A stretch of 13,702 nucleotides of DNA. Origin: JAAYJK01 sp964531295 (GTDB taxonomy: Bacteria > Bacillota > Syntrophomonadia > Syntrophomonadales > Syntrophomonadaceae). The stretch covers positions 1-13,702 of the forward strand of contig CAZHHJ010000053.1 of the NCBI GenBank assembly GCA_964531295.1, written 5' to 3'. The translations under genes were made by a program, and so were the position numbers. Under the pieces are notes generated by a model. It had not been told where the DNA came from and did no database searches. It saw only the letters and a program-made list of their open reading frames with translations. Positions 6,540-13,634 of the stretch are shown piece after piece (positions within the stretch are counted from its first letter, which is position 1; each line of letters opens with the position of its first letter).

Positions 6540-7397
6540 ATGACTAATATTGTTATTGTTGGTGCTGGACAGGGTGGTAGTTCAATTTTGAAGGCCTTAC
6601 AGGGAATTGAAGGTATCCAGGTAATAGGCATTTGCGATGCCAATCCGTCAGCTCCAGGAATGGTCTTGGCCAAAGGACTTGGGATAAAAACTTATAGCGA
6701 TCTGAATAATGTATTGTCCCTGAGCAATTGTGATTTGATCATTGAAGCAACCGGAAGCGAAAAAGTACAGCAAATTATTACGGCGGGCAAGAATGAGCAT
6801 ACCTCAGTGCTGGATTCTCATGGTGCAAATTTAATGATGACCTTGTTAGAAAGCCGGAATGTGATGATGCTTAAGCTGCACAATGAGGCGGTAAAGCTGT
6901 CTGATATGTCTAACGATCTTTCGGCCACCATGCAGACGGTTACCCGGGCCATGGAGGAAGTATCTGCTTATGCCAATGATGTATCCCGGAAAGGTGAAGA
7001 CCTGGTGGATTCTGCCAACCAGGCCGTAGAACGTTTGAACGAAACGGGCGAAGTTTTAAATATTATCAATTTCACTGCCACCCAGACCAAACTACTGGGC
7101 TTCAATGCTGCTATTGAGGCCGCTCGGAGCGGAGAACAAGGCAAAGGCTTTGCGGTGGTAGCTGATGAGGTGAGAAAACTGGCCGTTGAAAGCACGGTAT
7201 CAGTAGGAAAAATATCTGGTATATTAAAAAACATCGAAGATTCTGTTAAGACCATTGCCGGCGGAGCAAATGATGCTGGCACAACCATTAGAAAACAAGC
7301 CGAGCAAACTCAGGCGGTATCGTCCAGTATACAACAGGTTGAAGCCATGGCCCAGGAGTTAACTGCGCTGGCACATAGTCTGGCAGATATGGCCTAA
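6540..7397 (+). CDS. Soluble chemoreceptor-like protein: NAD-binding Rossmann domain fused to MCP signalling domain
   Basis: This 285-residue protein has no membrane segment or signal peptide. Residues 2-100 form a Rossmann fold: beta-1 NIVIVGAGQGG with GxGxxG at 8-13, an acidic residue (Asp33) at the end of beta-2 (as in NAD-preferring enzymes), and DLIIEATGS (65-73) as in homoserine or aspartate dehydrogenase NAD domains. From about 103 to the end it is a helical MCP signalling domain with the tip at 178-218 (QTKLLGFNAAIEAARSGEQG, then GKGFAVVADEVRKLAVES). The arms are about 80-90 residues, a short receptor class. It probably signals to CheA/CheW in the cytoplasm; a dinucleotide as ligand is inferred. 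GGAGG (6526-6530) is 9 bases before this ATG and 6 before an in-frame GTG at 6537, so either start is possible. Confidence 0.9.
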   Translation: MTNIVIVGAGQGGSSILKALQGIEGIQVIGICDANPSAPGMVLAKGLGIKTYSDLNNVLSLSNCDLIIEATGSEKVQQIITAGKNEHTSVLDSHGANLMMTLLESRNVMMLKLHNEAVKLSDMSNDLSATMQTVTRAMEEVSAYANDVSRKGEDLVDSANQAVERLNETGEVLNIINFTATQTKLLGFNAAIEAARSGEQGKGFAVVADEVRKLAVESTVSVGKISGILKNIEDSVKTIAGGANDAGTTIRKQAEQTQAVSSSIQQVEAMAQELTALAHSLADMA

Positions 7398-7403
7398 TTT
7401 TTG

Positions 7404-7438
7404 AAAAAATAAGTTCGGTATCAGGTACCGAACTTATT
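7404..7438. terminator. Strong hairpin terminator between the Rossmann-MCP and activase genes
   Basis: A perfect 13-bp stem, AATAAGTTCGGTA (7408-7420) and TACCGAACTTATT (7426-7438), loop TCAGG. On the minus strand six T residues follow (7409-7404), giving a canonical terminator whose stem begins within the activase stop codon (7440-7438). On the plus strand only a weaker TTATTTAA tail follows, so it also serves the MCP gene less strongly. Confidence 0.85.
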
Positions 7439-10400
7439 TAACTCGTTTTCTGCTTTATACCCTCCCTTTGTCGAAGAGGGGTATCTTTATTCTCTACTGC
7501 AGGAAGAGTCTCGCCTGCCTGATCACGATTTACATTCATGTTTTTAAAAGCCACCGACAGCATAAGTTTTATCCTGTTCAACTGATTTACTTCGCTAGCC
7601 CCCGGGTCGTAATCTATGGCGGCTATGTTGGCTTCAGGGTACTGCCTTTTCAGTTCTTTGATCATACCTTTGCCGGTCACATGGTTGGGAAGACAGGCAA
7701 AAGGCTGCATACAAATAATATTGGGTGCTCCCATTTCTATCAACTCTATCATTTCTGCGGTTAATAACCAGCCTTCACCAGTGTGATTTCCCAATGAAAC
7801 AACCTTTTTTGCATTTTGGGCCAGGTGATAAATTGAACAAGGCGCATCGAAGCGCTTACTCCGGTTTAGAGCCTTGATCATATCCCGGCGGCAATTATCA
7901 AAATACTTTATAAACAAGATACCTAAGAGTTTGCCTTTTAATGTGCCGGCCAGATAGCGATGGCGATAAATAAGGTCATAGGCGCAGAACGTAAAGAAAT
8001 CCAGTAAATCTGGTACTACGGCTTCAGCACCTTCGTTTTCAATGATATTGATTACATTATTATTGGCCGTTGGATGGTATTTAACCAGTATTTCACCTAC
8101 AATACCTATCCGCGGTTTCCTCACTTCCCTTATTTCCAGCTGATCAAATTCTCTTACGATCTGTTTAACATACTTGCGGAAGCTGTACATATCTCCTACC
8201 ACCAACTGCTGTTTACAAAGGTTGATCCATTTCTCGAAAAGAAGATTGGCTGAACCGGGTATTTTCTCATAGGGTCTGACCCGATAAAGCACTCTCATAA
8301 GCAGGTCGCCGTAGATTACCCCCATGGTGACCTTTTTAAATAATGCCGGGGTTATTTTAAATCCCGGGTTGGATTCAAGACCGGTAATATTGGCTGAAAT
8401 AACCGGTATATTTTCTAGGCCGGCTTCTTTCATAGCTTTGCGTAAAAAGGCTATGTAGTTGGTTGCCCTGCAGCCGCCCCCGGTCTGGGATATGATAACC
8501 GAGCTGTTTTTTAAATCAAAATTGCCTGACTTCAAGGCTGAGATTAACTGTCCCACTACCAATATTGAGGGATAGCAGGCGTCATTATTGACATATTTGA
8601 GTCCCTCGTCCACCGCATTCTTATCCACTGAGGGCAGAACTACTATATTGTAACCCTCAGATGCAAAGACATCATGGGCCAGTTCAAAATGAATAGGCGA
8701 CATCTGTGGGCATATAATAGTGTGCCTGCTGCGCATTTCTTCCGTGAAGGGCAGTCTGCTCTGTACCGCAGGCTGAAAAGATGGTCTGATTCCTGATTTC
8801 TTACGGTCTTCCATGGCGGCTATTAGGGATCTTATTCTAATTTTTACCGACCCCAGGTTGCTTCCTTCATCAATTTTCAAGCAGGTGTAGATTTTTCCTG
8901 CTGATTCCAGTATCTCTTGCACCTGGTCGGTGGTAACGGCATCTAAACCACAGCCAAAAGAATTCAGCTGTATCAATTCCAAATCATCTCTAGTTGTGGC
9001 ATAACCGGCGGCAGTGTATAGCCGGGAATGATACATCCATTGATCCACCACTCTGATAGGGCGATTAACCTGACCAAGATGGGAAATGGAGTCTTCGGTC
9101 AATACCGCAAAACCCATAGAATTTATTAACCCGGGAATACCGTGATTAATCTCAGGATCTACATGATAGGGTCGACCAGCCAGAACAATCCCTTTCTGAT
9201 CAGTCTCTTCCAAGTAGCGCAAGGTTTCTTCTCCTTTTTTCCTGATGTCGTCCCGGGCTTCTTCTTCCTCTTTCCAGGCCGCTTCCACGGCCCGGGCAAT
9301 TTCCTTTCTACTTATGCCATAATCCTTAAATTCTTCATAGAGTCTTTGAATCATACGTTTTTTATGTTCATAAGGAATAAAGGGATTCATGAATTTTATA
9401 TTCTTTTCCTTTAATATATCCATATTATTCTTAATAACTTCCGGGTATGAAATAACTATGGGACAGTTGAAATGGTTGGAGGCTTCTTCAATTTCTTTTT
9501 TTTCATATATAATGCAGGGATGAAATATGGTTTTTACTCCTCGATTTACTAGAGCCATTATATGACCATGTACCATTTTGCCAGGATAACAAACTGATTC
9601 AGAAGGTATGGTTTCCAATCCTAGTTCAAAGATTTTTTTCGATGAACGAGGAGATCTTACCACCCGAAAACCCAGTCGGGTGAAAAAAGTGAACCAGAAA
9701 GGATAATTCTCGTACATATTTAGCACCATGGGAATACCAATGGTACCCCGAGAGGCTTCATTTTGCTTCAAAGGCAGATATCTGTTTAGCCGCCGCAGCT
9801 TATACTCGTATAGGTCCGGTAAATTACTGCTTTTCTTTTCCATGCCAGCTCCTTTTTCACAACGATTACCGGAAACAAATTCCCGGCCATCATTAAAGGT
9901 ATTTATAGTGAGCAGGCAGTTGTTTAGGCAGCCTTCACATCGGGACATAGAACTTTTATAAGTAAAATCTTCCAGAGCGGTACTGCTGATTAGCTGGCTA
10001 TGATAGCCGGACCGATATTTTTCCGCTGCCATCAAAGCTGCCCCAAAGGCTCCCATTATTCCAGCTATATCCGGTCGTATTACTTCCCGGCCTACAATAT
10101 CCTCAAAGCTTTTCAGGATCGCATCGTTATGAAAGGTGCCACCCTGAACCACTATTTTATCTCCCATCTGTTCAGTGTTTCTAAGTTTGATGACCTTGAA
10201 CAGGGCATTTTTTATGACCGAATAGGATAGACCGGCCGATATGTCACCTATGGTAGCACCCTCTTTTTGAGCTTGTTTAACCATGGAATTCATAAAAACG
10301 GTGCATCTGGTACCAAGGTCCACTGGATGCTCAGCCAGAAGGGCATTTTCAGCAAATTCCTGTACACTCATATTTAAGGATTGGGCAAAGGTTTCAATAA

Positions 10401-11760
10401 AGGAACCGCATCCGGAAGAGCAAGCTTCGTTCAAAATAATGCTGTCAATGGTGCCATGTTTTATTTTAAGACATTTCATGTCCTGCCCGCCAATATCCAG
10501 AATAAAGTTGACTCCAGGCAAGAAATATTCTGCAGCCCGATAATGAGCGATAGTCTCCACTTCGCCCAAATCTACTGAAAAGGCTGATTTAATAAGGTTT
10601 TCCCCGTAACCTGTAACCGCACTATTTCTAATGACAACTCCTTCAGGTAATTTATCATGTAAATCGCGCAAAAGTTTCCCGGTGCTGCTCAAGGGACTGC
10701 CCTCATTATTGGCATAATAGGAGTATAAAAGCTTTCCTTGACTGTCTATCAAAGCAGCTTTAGTAGTAGTTGATCCGGCGTCTATGCCCAGGAAACAGTC
10801 GCCGCGGAATTCTGACAGACTGCTTCGTTCCAGAGTATGGGAACGGTGTCTGGCTTTGAATTCATTCAATTCACACTGACTGGCAAATAAGGCCTCCAAG
10901 CGGCGCACATCTTCTGATGGTATAGCACTCATGTTATGCAATTTGTATAAAAGTTGGTTAAGATTAACACTGTCTTCAGTTCTAGAAGCCAAGGCGGCAC
11001 CGATGCCCACATAATATTGAGCATTAACTGGGAATAGTGCATGCTGCTGATCCAGGTTCAGGGTTTCAACGAATCTATGTCTCAGCTCGGATAAAAAGTA
11101 TAAAGGTCCACCCAGAAAAGCTACATGACCACGAATAGACTTTCCACAAGCTAAGCCACCAATAGTCTGATTAACCACTGACTGAAAAATAGAAGCAGCG
11201 ATATCTTCTTTAGATGCACCTTCGTTTAACAAAGGCTGAATATCGGTTTTAGCAAATACACCGCATCGTGCGGCAATAGGATATATAGTATGGTAGTTGC
11301 GGGCCATTTCATTTAAGCCGGCAGCGTCAGTTTTCAGCATGGCCGCCATCTGATCAATAAAAGCTCCAGTACCGCCTGCACAGGTGCCATTCATCCGCTG
11401 ATCAATACCGCCACCCGGATCATAAAATGTTATCTTGGCATCCTCTCCACCCAATTCTATAGCTACATCAGTCTGAGGGATATATTTTTCTACTGCCTGC
11501 GCACAAGCTATAACTTCTTGAATAAAACTGGACTCTAAAAATTTAGAGGCTGATAAGCCTCCAGAACCCGTTACCATTAAAGTTACATTCCTGCCCGGGT
11601 ATTTAAGCTGGGCTTCCTCTATCATCTTAGTTATGGAAACTCTAATATCCGAGTAGTGTCGTTCATATTTACTGTAAACGATGGAATTGGAATGATCTAA
11701 AATTACTATCTTTACAGTGGTTGAACCAACATCTAAACCGAGGTGCAGCAATTTATCCAT
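7438..11760 (-). CDS. Giant acyl-CoA dehydratase activase-type protein: two BadF/BcrA ATPase domains + DUF2229 + HgdB-like region
   Basis: This 1440-residue cytoplasmic protein starts with two ASKHA ATPase domains of the HgdC/BadF/BcrA/BcrD type. Domain 1 (about 1-262) has LGLDVGSTTVK (7-17), GGEDAK (104-109), Cys127 in NGTCAGGTGAF and Cys166 in ARCGVFAK. Domain 2 (about 320-580) has GIDAGSTTTK (325-334), GGQDMK (424-429), Cys447/Cys451 in NEACSSGCGSF and Cys486 in TRCTVF. In HgdC, Cys127 and Cys166 of both subunits hold one bridging [4Fe-4S] cluster. A cysteine motif follows (608, 611, 615, 634), then a DUF2229 region (about 672-900; Cys724, Cys749) and an HgdB-like region (Cys937, 1062, 1097, 1350, 1356). 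Such activases pass ATP-driven low-potential electrons to 2-hydroxyacyl-CoA dehydratases or double-cubane proteins; the substrate here is unknown. The ATG is fixed by a nearby in-frame upstream stop. Confidence 0.93.
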   Translation of the reverse strand: MDKLLHLGLDVGSTTVKIVILDHSNSIVYSKYERHYSDIRVSITKMIEEAQLKYPGRNVTLMVTGSGGLSASKFLESSFIQEVIACAQAVEKYIPQTDVAIELGGEDAKITFYDPGGGIDQRMNGTCAGGTGAFIDQMAAMLKTDAAGLNEMARNYHTIYPIAARCGVFAKTDIQPLLNEGASKEDIAASIFQSVVNQTIGGLACGKSIRGHVAFLGGPLYFLSELRHRFVETLNLDQQHALFPVNAQYYVGIGAALASRTEDSVNLNQLLYKLHNMSAIPSEDVRRLEALFASQCELNEFKARHRSHTLERSSLSEFRGDCFLGIDAGSTTTKAALIDSQGKLLYSYYANNEGSPLSSTGKLLRDLHDKLPEGVVIRNSAVTGYGENLIKSAFSVDLGEVETIAHYRAAEYFLPGVNFILDIGGQDMKCLKIKHGTIDSIILNEACSSGCGSFIETFAQSLNMSVQEFAENALLAEHPVDLGTRCTVFMNSMVKQAQKEGATIGDISAGLSYSVIKNALFKVIKLRNTEQMGDKIVVQGGTFHNDAILKSFEDIVGREVIRPDIAGIMGAFGAALMAAEKYRSGYHSQLISSTALEDFTYKSSMSRCEGCLNNCLLTINTFNDGREFVSGNRCEKGAGMEKKSSNLPDLYEYKLRRLNRYLPLKQNEASRGTIGIPMVLNMYENYPFWFTFFTRLGFRVVRSPRSSKKIFELGLETIPSESVCYPGKMVHGHIMALVNRGVKTIFHPCIIYEKKEIEEASNHFNCPIVISYPEVIKNNMDILKEKNIKFMNPFIPYEHKKRMIQRLYEEFKDYGISRKEIARAVEAAWKEEEEARDDIRKKGEETLRYLEETDQKGIVLAGRPYHVDPEINHGIPGLINSMGFAVLTEDSISHLGQVNRPIRVVDQWMYHSRLYTAAGYATTRDDLELIQLNSFGCGLDAVTTDQVQEILESAGKIYTCLKIDEGSNLGSVKIRIRSLIAAMEDRKKSGIRPSFQPAVQSRLPFTEEMRSRHTIICPQMSPIHFELAHDVFASEGYNIVVLPSVDKNAVDEGLKYVNNDACYPSILVVGQLISALKSGNFDLKNSSVIISQTGGGCRATNYIAFLRKAMKEAGLENIPVISANITGLESNPGFKITPALFKKVTMGVIYGDLLMRVLYRVRPYEKIPGSANLLFEKWINLCKQQLVVGDMYSFRKYVKQIVREFDQLEIREVRKPRIGIVGEILVKYHPTANNNVINIIENEGAEAVVPDLLDFFTFCAYDLIYRHRYLAGTLKGKLLGILFIKYFDNCRRDMIKALNRSKRFDAPCSIYHLAQNAKKVVSLGNHTGEGWLLTAEMIELIEMGAPNIICMQPFACLPNHVTGKGMIKELKRQYPEANIAAIDYDPGASEVNQLNRIKLMLSVAFKNMNVNRDQAGETLPAVENKDTPLRQREGIKQKTS

Positions 11761-11792
11761 ACATCACACAGCTATAAAGCTGCTCCCTCCTT
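11761..11792 (-). promoter_or_regulatory. Ribosome binding site of the activase gene with a hairpin in the spacer
   Basis: AAGGAGGGAG (11792-11783, minus strand) is the only good ribosome binding site but lies 22 bases from the ATG. The gap holds a 5-bp hairpin, CAGCT-TTAT-AGCTG (11782-11769), leaving 8 bases (11768-11761) when folded. An in-frame TGA two codons before the ATG excludes an earlier start. A tiny overlapping frame, ATG-TAT-GGA-TAA, starts at 11764. Confidence 0.6.
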
Positions 11793-11808
11793 TTTAATAT
11801 GTTAGAAA

Positions 11809-11831
11809 GTTTTCAAACACTGTTTGAAAAC
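11809..11831. promoter_or_regulatory. Perfect 23-bp palindrome, probable TetR operator of the activase gene
   Basis: GTTTTCAAACA (11809-11819) and TGTTTGAAAAC (11821-11831) are perfect 11-bp inverted arms around one central base. The site covers about +4 to +26 of the predicted activase transcript, suited to blocking RNA polymerase. Its size and symmetry fit a TetR-family dimer site, and a tetR gene is divergent next to it. That the neighbour binds here is inference. Confidence 0.75.
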
Positions 11832-11840
11832 CTTGCTTAC

Positions 11841-11869
11841 ATAGTATTTCATATTCTATACTTTGTCAA
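11841..11869 (-). promoter_or_regulatory. Sigma-A promoter of the activase gene
   Basis: On the minus strand a perfect TTGACA (11869-11864) is followed after 17 bases by TACTAT (11846-11841). The predicted start of transcription is near 11834, just before the palindrome, giving a leader of about 74 bases. The tetR promoter lies back to back, with the two -35 boxes 15 bases apart. Confidence 0.75.
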
Positions 11870-11884
11870 TTCTCTGTGCAATAA

Positions 11885-11913
11885 TTGACCACGTATCAAT
11901 AATCGTATACTAT
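11885..11913 (+). promoter_or_regulatory. Sigma-A promoter of the tetR gene
   Basis: TTGACC (11885-11890) and TACTAT (11908-11913) are separated by 17 bases, with the same -10 hexamer and spacing as the divergent activase promoter. TATACT (11906-11911) overlaps but would give a 15-base spacer. The start of transcription is predicted near 11920, inside a pair of direct repeats. Confidence 0.6.
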
Positions 11914-11935
11914 GTTTAAAACGATGTTTAAAATG
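11912..11935 (+). repeat. Two 12-bp direct repeats at the tetR start of transcription
   Basis: ATGTTTAAAACG (11912-11923) is followed immediately by ATGTTTAAAATG (11924-11935), one difference in 12. The core TGTTTAAAA differs by one base from the TGTTTGAAAA arm of the palindrome before the activase gene. The location, overlapping the -10 end and start of transcription, suggests autoregulation of tetR; this is inference. Confidence 0.5.
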
Positions 11936-11988
11936 ACTTAATTAACTTCAAAATCGATTGGCTTTTATAGAAAAAGAGGTGCATAAAT

Positions 11989-12582
11989 ATGCAGACCCAG
12001 GAAAATCATACAAATACCCAAAAGAGAATCATTGCAGCAGCGCTCAACATCATTTCGACCGATGGATTCTGCAAGCTTACCGTTCGGAAAGTATCTTCAC
12101 TGGCCGGAGTAAATGTGGCAGCCATCAACTATCATTTTGGTTCCAAAGAACAGTTGATCAACCAGGCCTTGCACAGTATCACCGAGCAATTAAAAAGCTG
12201 CTTTGAAATACTAGCTGGTGAAGAACTGCTCGCAGAAGACCGATTAGGAATTTTTTTAGACAATTATACTAAAACCGTGGTCAAGTATCCTGATATTATT
12301 AAGATTTTCATCATGCAATCAATTACTGAGTATGAAATAAGGGGAGAATATGAAGCTTTTATGCTGGAAGAGGGTTATGACTTGCTAAAAAAGACTCTCA
12401 GGCAAATCAGGCCGACCGAAAGTGAAACAATTATTGGCATGAGGATAATGCAGATGCAAGGGGATATGGCCTTCCCGATTCTGCTTGGAAATCGGACTAT
12501 TGCTCAAAAGGATTTCGACTTTTTTCAAGAAGATTCCAGGTCTCAGTATATAGAACTCATGATGAAATGTTTAACTTTGTAA
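11989..12582 (+). CDS. TetR/AcrR-family transcriptional regulator
   Basis: This 197-residue protein has the usual TetR size. The N-terminal DNA-binding domain spans about residues 10-57: helix 1 is KRIIAAALNIIS, and the helix-turn-helix runs from LTVRKVSSLAGVNVAAINYH to FGSKEQL (30-56), with the family's YHFGSKEQL signature. The remaining 140 residues are helical and form the ligand-binding and dimer part, whose ligand cannot be read from sequence. Divergent position, a shared intergenic region with a perfect palindrome after the activase promoter, and related half-sites at its own promoter make it the likely repressor of both. An acyl-CoA or related metabolite as inducer is only a guess from context. 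The ATG has AGAGGTG 7 bases upstream. Confidence 0.93.
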   Translation: MQTQENHTNTQKRIIAAALNIISTDGFCKLTVRKVSSLAGVNVAAINYHFGSKEQLINQALHSITEQLKSCFEILAGEELLAEDRLGIFLDNYTKTVVKYPDIIKIFIMQSITEYEIRGEYEAFMLEEGYDLLKKTLRQIRPTESETIIGMRIMQMQGDMAFPILLGNRTIAQKDFDFFQEDSRSQYIELMMKCLTL

Positions 12583-12614
12583 TAATAAGCAACAAAGAAG
12601 CATGGACTTCTGTC

Positions 12615-12650
12615 GTACTTTAGTCTAAACAGATGTTTAGGCTAAAGTAC
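12615..12650. repeat. 36-bp near-perfect inverted repeat between tetR and the protease gene
   Basis: Arms 12615-12631 (GTACTTTAGTCTAAACA) and 12634-12650 (TGTTTAGGCTAAAGTAC) pair over 17 bp with one T:G position, around a 2-base centre. Neither strand has a U-run after it, so it is not a canonical terminator, although it lies between convergent genes. Its middle, CTAAACA-GA-TGTTTAG, shares TGTTT with the palindrome before the activase gene. Confidence 0.6.
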
Positions 12651-12698
12651 CCCTATTAGCGGGATATATTGTCGATTGTTAACAGATGCTGTACAAGT

Positions 12699-13484
12699 TT
12701 ATGGGTCTATCACTGGGTAAGCAAATTCCTTGAAATAGTCTTTGAAGTAGTATAAGGGATAGGCCAGAGTTAGATTTATTCCCGTTTTATCCTCTGATCT
12801 TGCAGTCACTGCGAATACAATGCCGACAGCCTGTCCTTGTTCATTAATAACTGGACTTCCGCTGTTACCAGGTTTACAATCTATATCTAAAATCATGATG
12901 GGGATGTTATCTATTTTGTAATATCCCCTGATTGGGCCTTGTAGAATTACCTTTTCATAGCCCAATGGATTACCTATGACTGACACTATATCTCCTGCCG
13001 CTGGAATAGTGTCTATTTGCATGCCAATACAGGGCAGGCCCTGAGCATCAATATTAAGCCAAACAATATCCGCATTAGCAAAAACATGGATGTCATCACT
13101 ATACGATACTATTCCATCCTGAAAATCAATTTTAACGCTCTTCGCATTTTCGACGATGTGCTGGTTGCTTAATATCAGACCTTGGGGAGATATATTAAAT
13201 CCCGTACCCTGAACAGATCTATACTTGAGCAAGTCTTCATTATATGATTTTATTGATACCACTGCTGCTGATGCTCGTTTCAAGTCCGGATTATCCTGGG
13301 GATTAACGCTGTTTTGAAGAAAATCCAATTTGCCGCTCAGCAGTAAAGTGATTTGGGGAATGGATAATGAAATAAAGGCCAAGAGCAGTATTACCGCTAA
13401 TATTTTATAAGCAGGATGCCTTTTTTTATATTGACTTTCCTCTAATTGCTCTAAATGGTTATCATTATTTTCATCAAAATCCAA
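12699..13484 (-). CDS. Membrane-anchored trypsin-like (HtrA/S1C-type) serine protease without PDZ domain
   Basis: This has 261 residues from the chosen start. An acidic cytoplasmic tail (1-20) and a basic KKRHP patch precede one membrane helix (about 28-50), so the protease domain faces outward. The chymotrypsin-fold core has the catalytic triad His109 (SNQHIV), Asp139 (NADIVWLNI) and Ser208 (GNSGSP, the second Gly of the usual GNSGGP replaced by Ser). GTGFNISPQGLILSNQHI matches HtrA/DegP. Unlike DegP/HtrA it ends after the protease domain, with no PDZ. It may serve envelope quality control or a specific cleavage; the target is unknown. The TTG at 13484 is chosen because GGGAGAG lies 7 bases upstream; an in-frame TTG at 13505 lacks a site. 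It is convergent with tetR. Confidence 0.88.
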   Translation of the reverse strand: MDFDENNDNHLEQLEESQYKKRHPAYKILAVILLLAFISLSIPQITLLLSGKLDFLQNSVNPQDNPDLKRASAAVVSIKSYNEDLLKYRSVQGTGFNISPQGLILSNQHIVENAKSVKIDFQDGIVSYSDDIHVFANADIVWLNIDAQGLPCIGMQIDTIPAAGDIVSVIGNPLGYEKVILQGPIRGYYKIDNIPIMILDIDCKPGNSGSPVINEQGQAVGIVFAVTARSEDKTGINLTLAYPLYYFKDYFKEFAYPVIDP

Positions 13485-13532
13485 AGTACTTCTCTCCCAC
13501 AGCAATAGTTAATATAAAGCAACTGCTGTCTA

Positions 13533-13541
13533 ATTATATCA
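13533..13541 (-). promoter_or_regulatory. Extended -10 promoter of the trypsin-like protease gene
   Basis: On the minus strand TGATATAAT (13541-13533) is a perfect TATAAT with the TG of an extended -10 element, about 50 bases before the TTG at 13484. No good -35 hexamer is visible at 16-18 bases. Confidence 0.5.
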
Positions 13542-13634
13542 TTAATACCGGTAGAATGTTTCGCTGATGGCTAAGTCTCGTGCTAATAGATTATTTTGTC
13601 GAAGATTGTTTTTGGGATGACTCATGTCCTAATC

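Noticed and set aside
7436..7764. Plus-strand open frame over the end of the activase gene, possibly a small gene after the MCP gene
   Set aside because: It is the shadow of the activase C-terminus, lies behind the terminator at 7404-7438 and has no ribosome binding site.
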